Assembly (NCBI RefSeq): GCF_014697355.1
Contig: NZ_JACJRQ010000001.1
Location: 496,001-560,000 of the forward strand
Reading direction: 5' to 3'
Length of the DNA stretch: 64,000 bases
DNA from: Nostoc calcicola FACHB-3891
GTDB taxonomy: Bacteria; Cyanobacteriota; Cyanobacteriia; Cyanobacteriales; Nostocaceae
Within the stretch, counting starts at the first letter, position 1; the number at the start of each line of letters is the position of its first letter. Below, one piece after another: positions 8,101-16,632 of the stretch. A program made the translations under genes and the position numbers. The notes beneath the pieces were generated by a model. The model made no database searches and was not told the DNA's origin. It saw only the letters and a list, made by a program, of their open reading frames with translations.

Positions 8101-8371
8101 AAAATGGCGAACCTGAAAACATTACTAGATAAAGCTTTCAGACATTTTACTACGACATCATGGCTAACCAGAATTTGTTTCCCTGAGGATTGAGGAGTGT
8201 GTCAACCACAATGGTTTCAGACATTTTGCACTAGTAAAATGAGGAACGGTTTTGAACTAGTAAAATGAGGAACCTGGAAACATTACTATGTAAAGGTTTC
8301 AGACATTTTTTGTTTAAAAAGGAGGAACCTGAAAGTACTTTGGTTGACACACTCCTCAGAAATGAGGGAAT
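8101..8371. repeat. Direct and inverted repeat cluster
   Basis: A ~50-bp unit at 8101-8150 recurs at 8262-8311. CTAGTAAAATGAGGAAC occurs at 8231 and 8257. TGAGGAGTGTGTCAACCA (8191-8208) has an exact inverse at 8341-8358, extended with mismatches to ~31 bp. ATGCGCCACCCT recurs further on at ~8493 and ~8552. Confidence 0.75.
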
Positions 8372-8944
8372 CAGTACAGATGCCTTTTCACGCGGAATGA
8401 TACCAAGGTTAAAGCGATCGCTCCCCTTAAAAACACTATGTAGTACAGGTTTGAGAGTATTTTATATGTGATTTGTCGCTCCCCTAAATTAATGCGCCAC
8501 CCTAAAACTTAGTACTAGTAAAGGTTTCAAAGGTTTTACCTATGTTTGATGCGCCACCCTTGGGTATGATCAATTTTCATTTACTTTTCAAGTTAAGGTT
8601 AGGAGTCATGAGTTAGGAGTCAAGGTGTAAAGTTAGGGGTTAAGGGAAAAGTTAGGGAGGAGCGATCGCCGCAGTAGATCCAAATCTTTATGGGATAGTT
8701 GATTAAATTTCCCGGCCTGATCTTGTCCCAATTTGAGATCATTATTTTTATATAGATCTATATAGGATCTTGTCCCATTTTCAGTACTAAAATTACCATT
8801 TTGAGTTTTGAAATATACTAAATCATCCCTTACGTTTTAACCTATCCTTAACCTCACCTTTTAACTTGTCCCTTTGTTGCCTCTACTTATCTGCTGCTTA
8901 CTTGCTGCATCATTAACTAAAATAAAATCACCTTTTACAAAATT

Positions 8945-9000
8945 AAACAGGGTGAAATCACCGCTTCTGGGATTGCAGAAGCGGTGATTTCACCCTGTTT
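8945..9000. repeat. Perfect 25-bp-arm hairpin
   Basis: Arms 8945-8969 and 8976-9000 are exact reverse complements with a 6-nt loop (GGATTG). The stem contains the core GGTGAAATCACCGCTTCTG. No gene ends next to it, and the stem is longer than usual terminators. Confidence 0.85.
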
Positions 9001-9324
9001 TACTTTCAGTCAGTAAAATTAGCTTTTTGGTGCGATCGCTAATTCGGCTTTAAATCCGTTTTCAAATAGTGATTTTATGGATTACGAAGAAGTGCAAACG
9101 CACCATATAAGGTTTTGAGCGATCGCACAGTAAAAGTACAAAAATTTATACATGTCATTACAACATATACAGGGTGGCGGGTTCACTTGGCGAAACAGTA
9201 CAAAAAATCCCCGAAACCCTATAAAATACAGTACTTTACCTCTTGGCGGAACTTCCTTAAAGTTCAGGATGTTCAGTATCAGGTATGTATCCGTCTCACA
9301 AGATAGAGGGATACATTCTCTAAA

Positions 9325-9365
9325 TATATTTACATAGTTGTTTCCAAAACGGTTATGTAAATATA
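9325..9365. repeat. 12-bp-arm AT-rich hairpin
   Basis: TATATTTACATA (9325-9336) pairs with TATGTAAATATA (9354-9365). The motif ACAAGATAGAGG occurs on both sides (about 9299 and 9393), giving a direct repeat around the hairpin. Confidence 0.6.
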
Positions 9366-9437
9366 CTTTAATATGTATAAATCCTACAAGATAGAGGAAT
9401 ACATACTATTTTAAGTAAATGTCTGAAACAACGTAAA

Positions 9438-9471
9438 ATACCCGACTCCGCTTTAAGGTGGAGTCGGGTAT
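9438..9471. repeat. 12-bp-arm GC-richer hairpin
   Basis: ATACCCGACTCC (9438-9449) and GGAGTCGGGTAT (9460-9471) are exact complements around a 10-nt loop. It is unattached to any gene end. Confidence 0.75.
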
Positions 9472-9577
9472 CTAAGTATGTGATTCTAAATATGTATCAT
9501 TTCCTCTATGAGAAATTAAACATCATATTTTAAGTACAACTGCATCTTCCGAACTTGCGGGAATAGTAATCACTTAA

Positions 9578-9619
9578 ATTTAAATAACGACATGGTGATC
9601 ACCGTATCGTTATTTAAAT
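9578..9619. repeat. Palindrome within palindrome
   Basis: ATTTAAATAACGA (9578-9590) and TCGTTATTTAAAT (9607-9619) flank a central 10-bp perfect palindrome GGTGATCACC (9594-9603). It lies about 25 bp from the stop of the minus-strand gene at 9646 and could act as its terminator or as a protein-binding site. Confidence 0.75.
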
Positions 9620-9645
9620 GTCGGGTTTAGTTTAAATAATAAAAA

Positions 9646-10098
9646 CTATTTTATTATTCCTTGTAACCCAAAACGGGAATTAAAGTTTTTAAAATGCTCT
9701 GCATATATCTGCCTAGCCTTATTTATGTAAGGTCTTCGGTAGGCTAAATCCTTCAAAACGCTATAACTATAAACGTGTAAAGGATTATAAACAATATTTT
9801 TATATTCACATCTATAGTAATAATCTTCAAAACCACTAAAAACAAGATCAGTCATAATCAAGGGTTTTTGTTTAAAATGTCCAGACCTAACCACAGATTT
9901 ATGTAATCTATTTTTACTGCATTCCAGAGCGATTGCTAAATCACTTTCTGACACTGAATATTTATTTAAAATTATTACCTGACCTTCTCTTGTTAGGCAC
10001 GGATAAGACCAAATTAGACCTTTTAGATTTAAACCCCATTCCTCAAACTCACCCAGACGAACCTTGTAACCTGTTGTATCAATCGTTATTTCAACCAT
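9646..10098 (-). CDS. Hypothetical protein
   Basis: A 150-residue protein, soluble, with a beta-rich N-terminus (VEITIDTTGYKVRLGEFEEWG), a middle section SVSESDLAIALECSKNRLHKS that could be a helix-turn-helix, and a Tyr/Arg-rich C-terminus (YRRPYINKARQIYAEHF). The HTH-like section and basic tail suggest DNA binding, but I cannot assign a family. It lies inside the outer pair of inverted repeats of the gene-poor region. AT-rich like its surroundings. Confidence 0.55.
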   Translation of the reverse strand: MVEITIDTTGYKVRLGEFEEWGLNLKGLIWSYPCLTREGQVIILNKYSVSESDLAIALECSKNRLHKSVVRSGHFKQKPLIMTDLVFSGFEDYYYRCEYKNIVYNPLHVYSYSVLKDLAYRRPYINKARQIYAEHFKNFNSRFGLQGIIK

Positions 10099-10251
10099 AC
10101 ACGCAAACTGTAAGAAACTCTACTTACCTTTATTGTATAAGCTTTCTAGACTTTCACGGTAACTGTAAGTTTTAAAATAGTGAACAATTTTCAGAATAAT
10201 TTGTTTTCAAAAACCTTACCCAGATCCTTAATGTTCAGGAGTTGGTAACCA

Positions 10252-10345
10252 TGTTTATTATTCCTTGGTAAAATAATATTTAAATTTAACTACGTTTATT
10301 ATTCCTTGGTAAAATAATCAAGCGTTTAAGTTAAATGTCGCACTT
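10252..10345. repeat. Inverse copies of the 6930 repeat plus GTGCGACATTT motifs; 10099-10561 without a gene
   Basis: TTTATTATTCCTTGGTAAAA occurs at ~10252 and ~10294, the reverse complement of the unit junction at 6990-7010. AAATGTCGCACTT at 10333 is matched in inverse by AAGTGCGACATTT at 10458 and by GTGCGACATTT at 10440. No gene is seen between 10099 and 10561. Confidence 0.7.
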
Positions 10346-10561
10346 AAAATAAACCGAACGCAGTCAAAGCAAGTAATATCAATACTTTTAAGCTTTTTGC
10401 CGCGCTTTTACCGTACCGAATCTTATTAAAAATTTTTAGGTGCGACATTTTTGGGACAAGTGCGACATTTTGCAAATACATCCTATTCTGGAATGCTTAG
10501 ATAGTAAGATTTTCCACCAAAACGCCGGAAAAGTGCTATAAATAAAGGTTTCATCACCATA

Positions 10562-10786
10562 GTGGACAATAAAAGCATTATGTATTTAGCAGTAGCGATC
10601 GCTGGTAAAGTTTATTCAGTTTTTGCCCAAACTTATAATCATGCGATCGCTCAAGCAGTAGGACAGGCAGTTGCAGAAGGCATAGAAGTTAATAAACAAA
10701 CTTTTATTGAAATTGCTTTTGTTGATGGTACGCCAATTGAGATTGCAGAACAGATAGTTAAAAACTACAAAAACAGTAATCTTTAG
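10562..10786 (+). CDS. Small hypothetical protein
   Basis: The 74-residue frame starts with GTG at 10562; an ATG seven codons later (10580) is an alternative. It has no charged clusters and no clear motif (VAIAGKVYSVFAQTYNHAIAQ); it looks like a small alpha/beta domain. It is the first of three plus-strand genes (10562, 10835, 11244) that probably form one transcript ending at the terminator at 11623. Function unknown. Confidence 0.5.
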   Translation: MDNKSIMYLAVAIAGKVYSVFAQTYNHAIAQAVGQAVAEGIEVNKQTFIEIAFVDGTPIEIAEQIVKNYKNSNL

Positions 10787-10834
10787 TAGCGGATCTACTA
10801 TTATATAAGTAGATAGCAATATAACTGTTTATCT

Positions 10835-11206
10835 ATGGAATCGCCAGTAAATATCGTAATTCTGAATGATCTACCAAATATAATTTTTAATTACCATTCT
10901 CACCAAAAATTAACTAAATATAAACTGCGATTAACTCAATCAGTAGGAAGCGATCGCACTTTAAACTATATCGGTGAGAATGATAATTATTCTGGTTCGC
11001 TCCCCTTTGATGGGGAACCGATAATTATAGAAATTATTCAGGATAATGAAGGATTAAAAAAAGTACATTTTGGTAGTGCTTTTATATTCCCAAGTAATAT
11101 TTTGCCAGATTTAAATTTAGAACCTCATAAGCGTAATTTTATTTATGCTTCCTGGTGCGCTGATTTAAATAAGTGGATGATTACTAATATCCTTAAAGGT
11201 ATTTAG
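10835..11206 (+). CDS. Hypothetical protein
   Basis: A 123-residue soluble, beta-rich protein (VNIVILNDLPNIIFNYH at the start, GSAFIFPSNILPDLNL later). Two adjacent Trp/Cys sites (YASWCADLNKW) lie near the C-terminus. No signal peptide and no recognised family. It lies 48 bp after the gene at 10562 in the same direction. Its place beside a tail-like module on the other strand suggests element cargo or regulation, but nothing in the sequence tells which. Confidence 0.55.
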   Translation: MESPVNIVILNDLPNIIFNYHSHQKLTKYKLRLTQSVGSDRTLNYIGENDNYSGSLPFDGEPIIIEIIQDNEGLKKVHFGSAFIFPSNILPDLNLEPHKRNFIYASWCADLNKWMITNILKGI

Positions 11207-11243
11207 TTACAATAAAAATATAGTTTTTAATTAGGTAAATAAA

Positions 11244-11603
11244 ATGAGTCAAGACTTAGAAAACGAAGTACAGCAATTAAGATCGGAAGTTGAAAATTTA
11301 AAATTAGAAGAAAAGAAAAAGAGTGTAAGGAATGCACTCTACAAAGCAGGTGTAGATGATGCCCACATAGCTGTTAAAGCCTTTGGGTTAGATCATGATT
11401 TAAAATCTTTAGACCTAACTAATATCAATCAATTAGTAGCAGATTGGAAAAATACAGGGTTAGGTAGTAAATTTTTTACATTCCAACCAGATCAACAAAA
11501 GGAAACTAGTAATCAAACTATTTATCAAAAAGGTAAAACTAGAGACTTAAAAGACCTTTCCAAACAACTTAAGGAAGGTACTTTAAAATTAAAAGTGAGA
11601 TAA
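11244..11603 (+). CDS. Hypothetical N-terminal coiled-coil protein
   Basis: The 119-residue protein starts with a heptad coiled coil (LENEVQQLRSEVENLKLEEK), then a globular helical part with GVDDAHIAVKAFGLDHDLKS and a Lys-rich tail. The pattern of a coiled coil followed by an A-G-x-D-D/L-D motif is faintly like phage scaffold (GP20-type) proteins, but I would not assign this. It is the last gene of the plus-strand trio and ends 20 bp before a strong terminator. Confidence 0.55.
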   Translation: MSQDLENEVQQLRSEVENLKLEEKKKSVRNALYKAGVDDAHIAVKAFGLDHDLKSLDLTNINQLVADWKNTGLGSKFFTFQPDQQKETSNQTIYQKGKTRDLKDLSKQLKEGTLKLKVR

Positions 11604-11622
11604 GAACCACATTTGAAAAATT

Positions 11623-11660
11623 AAAAACCGTCAAGTAATTAAAACTACTTGACGGTTTTT
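11623..11660. terminator. Bidirectional terminator
   Basis: AAAAACCGTCAAGTA (11623-11637) and TACTTGACGGTTTTT (11646-11660) form a perfect 15-bp stem with A and T runs, between the convergent genes ending at 11603 and 11664. Confidence 0.9.
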
Positions 11661-11663
11661 AAT

Positions 11664-13877
11664 TTAGGAATAAAATTTTAGTGGATTCAAACTATTACCA
11701 TTTTTCCTAATCTCTACGTGGGCGTGCGGCCCAGTTGACGATCCTGTGTTGCCGCTCGTCCCAATTACTTGTCCTTGTAAAACTTGTTGACCCACTGTGA
11801 CAGAAACAGTATTTAAATGTGCATAACGTGTTTCCCATCCTCCGGAATGAGAGATTATTACAATATTTCCGTACCGTCCACCACACCCACGATCACCCAC
11901 TTGGCATTCTGTTACTGTTGAGGCAACTACCCCACTTGCTGAGGACACAACAGGTGTACCAACCGGACAGCCAATATCTACACCAGCGTGTAATCTTCCC
12001 CCTCTCTGCCCATACCCAGAAGTAAGCGGGTATTGCTTGCCTACTGGCCTAATAAATTTAGGTGCTGATGGATCAAAAGTACTTTGAATAGGTGTATTGT
12101 TTGCCGTGGTAGAAGCGATCGCAGTTGGATTATTAATTTTTGGTGTAGGGTTTTTATTTTTTAGTGGTGAGTAAAGTGAAACCGAAGTACTAAACTTACC
12201 AGACTCATATTTATGCCCAACTGATTCAACTACCCAAAAGCGATCGGAAGTTTTAGAAATTCCTTTAGTTTGAAAAGGTGTATCGGGTGTCAAAATCAGC
12301 GCTTCTTCATTAGTAGGGAAATTAGTGCTGGCTAAAATCCCTTTAACCCTCTCTTCATCTGATTTGCGCTGATTATCGGCATCAATTGTCAACCCATCTG
12401 TTTTAGGAACTGGCAATGGTCTGTTACTGCCTGAAACAGTACCAACTGAGTCAGTACCCATACCTTTAATATTTTCTCTTCGTTGCTGTTTCATCTCTCC
12501 TGTATCAGGGTCAATCTCAAATTTTAACTCCCCAGTTGAATTATTAGATTTAAGCGATCGCGCACCACCACTATTACTACTTGCCTCATGAGAAATATTA
12601 AAATCTAATCCCATGTTTACCCCATACTCTAGGGTAAATGTTTGCTTAGTCTTTAAAATGTCAGACCTAGAAGCGATCGTTACTTTCTTCCCTATAGTTT
12701 GCATTCTAAATCCAAGCCTGTTACATTCATCAGCTAAAAATTTTAAATCTGATTTAGCTGATTGAGGGAAGTATTCATAGTACGGGCCAGTTTCACCCAT
12801 CTCTAAAGTTAAGCCGTAAGCAGTACAAATTTTTTGAGCTAGTTTTTTAAAAGTTAGCTTTTGATAATCTGTATTTTTAACCCTTTGTGCCATGATCCAA
12901 ACTGCCGAACTACCACCAAAAGTTAATAAATCAGGATTGAAGAAGTCAAAATCTAGACTGGTATGAATGAAACTGTATGCAGATATAGTTTGACCATCAA
13001 AACCTAATTCAACAGTGATTTGACATCCTGATAGACTCTTTGCATCTGGTAAAGATTCCTGTTTAGGTACTTTGGCATTAGCAACTGATGATATTACTTT
13101 ATCTTTTGCGGTGCTAGCTTGGGCTTTTGATTTACTTCTGTTTGCGGCTATTTCTTCAGATTTTTTCTTTTGCTCTAAAGTTTTAGGAGTTGTAATAACC
13201 GTTGGTTCTCTTTTACTGACTAACTCAACTTTTATATTAGGGATTACGCCAATATTAAAAGCTGCTTGGTAACCTTGGGTGCTAGTCAGATAGTTAAAAG
13301 GTGCTGTTAATAAATCAATTCCTTTATCTGCCAAGCTAGGATTTGGCCCCCAATCTTGCACTACACAGATGCAACTTTTATTTGTTGCTGGATTAGTTAC
13401 TCTAACTTTGTCGCCAAAATTTAAATAACTAATCATACCTGATGTGCCATATTTTTTAGCAGCAGATGGATTGTTATACCTCATCGCACAAGCAAAGGTA
13501 GATCCATCAAGTTTATTTCCTTGAGATCCTATTCCATCTTGAAAAACTGTAGATTTAGTAGAGTTAAAAATTAATTTAGTTTCACCACTAACATAAGCCT
13601 GATCTTGTGATGGATTCTGATTAATTTCTGGATAACTTGTTTTATCTGGATAATCTCTGAATCCTTCTAAACCATCAACGGATTCAATATAAGCCAAATA
13701 TTTATCTAGTAAAGTGCGATCGCTATCTCTAACAGAGAATTCACAATTACTTAAGTTACTTCCCTCATTTAAAGATACTGAAGCACTTACTAATTTATCA
13801 TCCCCAATGGTAAAAGTTTCTGATTTAACATTACCTATTTTACCTAAAGTTATTTTGATGTATGGAGTACCAGACAT
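11664..13877 (-). CDS. Phage-tail hub-like protein fused to RlpA-like and M23 peptidase domains
   Basis: A 737-residue mosaic. Residues ~1-70 and ~285-410 resemble the late-control D / gp27-type tail hub. Between them, at about 115-220, is a double-psi barrel of RlpA/3D type (CAMRYNNPSAAKKYG and VVQDWGPNPSLADKGIDL, with the expected D and N-P-S). After a Pro/Thr-rich linker, residues ~607-737 are an M23 endopeptidase with zinc ligands in HAGVD and PHAHVE. Such fusions punch through peptidoglycan during phage or tailocin injection. It is the last gene after a tape-measure gene, as in phage tail modules. An active lytic enzyme is likely since both M23 motifs are intact. Confidence 0.8.
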   Translation of the reverse strand: MSGTPYIKITLGKIGNVKSETFTIGDDKLVSASVSLNEGSNLSNCEFSVRDSDRTLLDKYLAYIESVDGLEGFRDYPDKTSYPEINQNPSQDQAYVSGETKLIFNSTKSTVFQDGIGSQGNKLDGSTFACAMRYNNPSAAKKYGTSGMISYLNFGDKVRVTNPATNKSCICVVQDWGPNPSLADKGIDLLTAPFNYLTSTQGYQAAFNIGVIPNIKVELVSKREPTVITTPKTLEQKKKSEEIAANRSKSKAQASTAKDKVISSVANAKVPKQESLPDAKSLSGCQITVELGFDGQTISAYSFIHTSLDFDFFNPDLLTFGGSSAVWIMAQRVKNTDYQKLTFKKLAQKICTAYGLTLEMGETGPYYEYFPQSAKSDLKFLADECNRLGFRMQTIGKKVTIASRSDILKTKQTFTLEYGVNMGLDFNISHEASSNSGGARSLKSNNSTGELKFEIDPDTGEMKQQRRENIKGMGTDSVGTVSGSNRPLPVPKTDGLTIDADNQRKSDEERVKGILASTNFPTNEEALILTPDTPFQTKGISKTSDRFWVVESVGHKYESGKFSTSVSLYSPLKNKNPTPKINNPTAIASTTANNTPIQSTFDPSAPKFIRPVGKQYPLTSGYGQRGGRLHAGVDIGCPVGTPVVSSASGVVASTVTECQVGDRGCGGRYGNIVIISHSGGWETRYAHLNTVSVTVGQQVLQGQVIGTSGNTGSSTGPHAHVEIRKNGNSLNPLKFYS

Positions 13878-13973
13878 TTTTTTTATATTTAAAACCTTAC
13901 TTCGATTTTAACAGAAGTAAATTTTTAAATAATTTTTTCGCTATAATCAAAGTATCATAACTACTTTAAAAAT

Positions 13974-14012
13974 AAAAATTGCACTTGCCGAATAATACAA
14001 GTGCGATTTTTA
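13974..14012 (-). terminator. Rho-independent terminator after the tape-measure gene
   Basis: On the minus strand CGCACTTG and CAAGTGCA form a stem around a 10-nt loop, followed by TTTTTATTTTT. It lies in the 150-bp gap between the tape-measure and hub genes, so the hub gene probably needs read-through or its own promoter. Confidence 0.6.
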
Positions 14013-14027
14013 GTTTAATTTTAAATT

Positions 14028-16004
14028 TTAAGCGAAATTCATCTTATATCTTTGGTATTTTTTAGATATTTGATTGATAATCTCATCTGCTAGTAAAGAC
14101 GGATCTTTTACATCACCCTGAATAATAATATTCCCGTTAAAATTAAATCCTCCACTATTTGATAGCAATTGTTTTTGCTGATCTCTGGTAAGAATAGCTT
14201 CAGAACTATTTGCAATAACAGGTCTAGATCCTGGGGGTGCTTGTCTATTTTCTCGGATTAGGGAATTTAATAAATCAGGGTTACCAGATGCAAAATTCTG
14301 AGCTATCCCAGGTTGTGCAATATTAGGTTGTTGTTGTATTCCTGGGATAGGGATATTAGATAATAGTTCATTAAATTTAGCAACTACACTATTAAAAAAT
14401 CCCGTTACAGCATTCACAACAGATTGCCATAAATTATTAGCAGTATTAGTTAATTTATCCCAATTTGCAACCACAGAAGAAGTAAACCCGACAATTGCAA
14501 CCGAGATCGCCGCACCCATAGCGCCTACACCAGCTATTACAGGAGCAATCAAAGCAGCAGCAGCAATACCTGTAGCAGCTAATAAAAGTATCCCAACTGC
14601 TTTACCCATTGCGACCCAATCAAGGGTAGTTAAAAACTTACCGATACCAATGAATAGACCTTTACCAATCTCTAAAGCAGCATTCCCGATCTTGCCCCAA
14701 TCTATATTATTGATGAATCTAAAAGCTTCATTGAGCATTCTGGCTAGACCTTCACCAGCGATCGCCCCAACTGCTACCCAGTTAGTATTTGAAATTTGGT
14801 CGAAAAAGCTATTGGTAAGTGATGCTAATTTTTTTCCTAATCCATCAATGTTAAATACTTGATCGAAGAAGTATTTTAAATCATTAGCAAGTTTATTTTC
14901 TCTCTCACCCTGGGATCGCTCTATGTTGGCAGATTGTTTAAAATTTCTACCTGTTAAGGTATCCTGACCAACATTTAAGAAACTATTCAAAACGTCACGC
15001 AAATATTTAACTTTTGCGTTTAATCCTAAAATATAATTTCTCAGTGACAACATTGGATCTATTGCTTCAAATCCAAAAACTTTTAAGGTTTCCCCAATAG
15101 CATTAAGTAACCCATTTTCGCCTATTAAAGATCCTACACCTTCCTGAATCGCTGATAAGGCAGATTGATTACCTTTAATTGATGAGTCTAGATCGCGCAT
15201 CCATCCAAATAATCCAGTTTGAGGATCGAATAGGCTTGAGGTAAAACTAGCAGTTAATCCAGCTAAACTTTTACTTTGAGCGTTTAAAACCTCTTGCGGT
15301 ATAGCAGCGGCTTTTTTAAATATTTCTAGTCTCTGTTGTACAGTTAATTCCTTAACATCCTTACCTAATTTCTCAATCTCTTGAAAAAGTGAATTTCTAA
15401 AAGTAGTATTCTTTTGGAAAAAGTCTAACTGACTCAGTTCACCCTTTGAAGCAGTGCCACCTAAATATTTACTAAGAGCTTGTGCAGCATCAGTACTTTG
15501 CACATTCGCAGATTGAGCTAATAAAGTTCCAAGTTTTGAAACGTCTTGTAACTCACTTTGAAGTTTTTTAGTGTCGATAACACCGTTAACCCCTTTTAAA
15601 GCTGGAATGACATCATCAGCGATCGCTTTACCAAAATCCACATAGTCTGAAGTCTGGCCAGGTAAAGCAGCAGCAACAACAGACATTTTATTACTGAATT
15701 CATCAATAAATTCTGTAGCTTGAGCATAATTCTGACCTGTAAGCTTCATTATGTTCCCAGCAACAGAAATATTTTCAGACTGGATTGATGCAGCATTTTT
15801 TAACCCATCTGTCAGCTTCCCTACAAACCCAGTAATTGCAGAAATACCAACTTCTAAACCTTTAATCATCAACTGCGAGTTAAAAGCAGCAGATTGAAAA
15901 GATTTGCCTAAATTACCTTCAATAATTTTAGATAAATTATTTAACTTATTCTCAGCCTGTGACGCATCACATTCTAGAGTAATTCGTACTATTGATTGTG
16001 CCAT
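14028..16004 (-). CDS. Tail tape-measure-like protein
   Basis: The 658-residue protein starts MAQSIVRITLECDASQAENKLNN, typical of tape-measure N-termini. It has long helical, Gln/Ser-rich stretches, a cluster of hydrophobic segments at about 430-520 (LLLAATGIAAAALIAPVIAG and neighbours), then a short C-terminal domain with RPVIANSSEAILTRDQQ, a motif often near tape-measure ends. Tape-measure length sets tail length; 658 residues implies a short-to-medium tail. It lies between a small protein and the hub-peptidase gene, in the usual order. No sheath, tube, baseplate or capsid genes are visible here. Confidence 0.75.
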   Translation of the reverse strand: MAQSIVRITLECDASQAENKLNNLSKIIEGNLGKSFQSAAFNSQLMIKGLEVGISAITGFVGKLTDGLKNAASIQSENISVAGNIMKLTGQNYAQATEFIDEFSNKMSVVAAALPGQTSDYVDFGKAIADDVIPALKGVNGVIDTKKLQSELQDVSKLGTLLAQSANVQSTDAAQALSKYLGGTASKGELSQLDFFQKNTTFRNSLFQEIEKLGKDVKELTVQQRLEIFKKAAAIPQEVLNAQSKSLAGLTASFTSSLFDPQTGLFGWMRDLDSSIKGNQSALSAIQEGVGSLIGENGLLNAIGETLKVFGFEAIDPMLSLRNYILGLNAKVKYLRDVLNSFLNVGQDTLTGRNFKQSANIERSQGERENKLANDLKYFFDQVFNIDGLGKKLASLTNSFFDQISNTNWVAVGAIAGEGLARMLNEAFRFINNIDWGKIGNAALEIGKGLFIGIGKFLTTLDWVAMGKAVGILLLAATGIAAAALIAPVIAGVGAMGAAISVAIVGFTSSVVANWDKLTNTANNLWQSVVNAVTGFFNSVVAKFNELLSNIPIPGIQQQPNIAQPGIAQNFASGNPDLLNSLIRENRQAPPGSRPVIANSSEAILTRDQQKQLLSNSGGFNFNGNIIIQGDVKDPSLLADEIINQISKKYQRYKMNFA

Positions 16005-16018
16005 AAATATATTTTTAA

Positions 16019-16315
16019 TTATTCTGATTTAAATGCGATTACTTTACCTGATATTAAAGAGTATGCTTTTATATCCCCAGTTAAAATTAGTTTTGCTGAT
16101 AATTTTAATCCTGTGAATTGGTTATTATTTTTCAAAATGATTTTATTAAAAACAGTATCTTTCACCACCATTATAAAATTAAAATCACCCTCAACTAGAT
16201 TAGAATCCTCTGTTTTTATATATTTTGTTAAATCCGCTTCCCCTAGATCATTAGCAAATGATAATCCTGATGAAGATATAAGGGAAAAGACTGCTTGAAT
16301 GAATGGATCTTGCAT
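16019..16315 (-). CDS. Small tail-module protein (unknown)
   Basis: The ATG at 16315 is preceded by AGAAGG five bases upstream, which favours it over a GTG two codons earlier. The protein (98 residues) is soluble and beta-rich with IKTEDSNLVEGDFNFIMVV in the middle and LSAKLILTGDIKAY near the end. It stands directly before the tape-measure gene, where phages place tail assembly or completion proteins, so that role is inferred from position only. Confidence 0.55.
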   Translation of the reverse strand: MQDPFIQAVFSLISSSGLSFANDLGEADLTKYIKTEDSNLVEGDFNFIMVVKDTVFNKIILKNNNQFTGLKLSAKLILTGDIKAYSLISGKVIAFKSE

Positions 16316-16632
16316 AATCACCTTCTAATTAAATTGTAGTACTTAATGATAGAATTATGGTAAAAACTACCATAATTATCTCAACATACTAAAACTTTAA
16401 ACTGTTTTTAACAGTATGATTGAGACTGTTTTATTGTTTTTTCCTATGATAGATTGATACTTCCAGCACCTATTTTTAAAAAGTTATAGTAATAATTACC
16501 ATAATTGTTTGATTCTTAAAAATGATTAAGATTCCATAAACAGCGATCGCATCTGTCCTAAAATTTATGACAAATTTAGGACAGAGTTGAGAGAATTACC
16601 TTATATTTTAGGGTATTATTGGGTTAGTTTAA
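16316..16632. other. Gene-free AT-rich gap between tail module and tRNA
   Basis: I see no gene. TACCATAATTAT-like sequence recurs at about 16367 and 16495, and a TTAGGACAGA/TCTGTCCTAA inverted pair lies at ~16555-16583. This is where a junction between the mobile region and chromosome would lie if the element entered the tRNA 3' end. Confidence 0.5.

Larger units (their letters stand above)
7123..8886. repeat. ~105-bp imperfect inverted repeats around a 1.55-kb gene-free core
   Basis: The left arm (about 7123-7230) and right arm (about 8782-8886) align as reverse complements over their length. Long shared blocks include AGGTTAAGGATAG, TAAGGGAT and TAATTTTAGTACT. The core 7235-8780 holds hairpins and direct repeats but no convincing gene. 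Small frames at 8265 and 9115 lie in repeat sequence and look accidental. A further 11-bp inverted pair (CGGGTTTAGTT at 7234, AACTAAACCCG at 7273) sits just inside the left arm. Identity is estimated by eye at ~80%. Confidence 0.65.

Noticed and set aside
7780..8371. Possible CRISPR array from repeated units
   Set aside because: Units are irregular (36-67 bp), the spacers are palindromic and related to each other, and no cas gene is near.
8265..9337. Small open frames at 8265, 9115 and 9152
   Set aside because: They run through repeat and hairpin sequence, have no ribosome-binding site and no recognisable protein content.
10562..11603. Phage scaffold or portal genes
   Set aside because: The coiled coil in the 119-residue protein is only faintly similar and no capsid gene is present.
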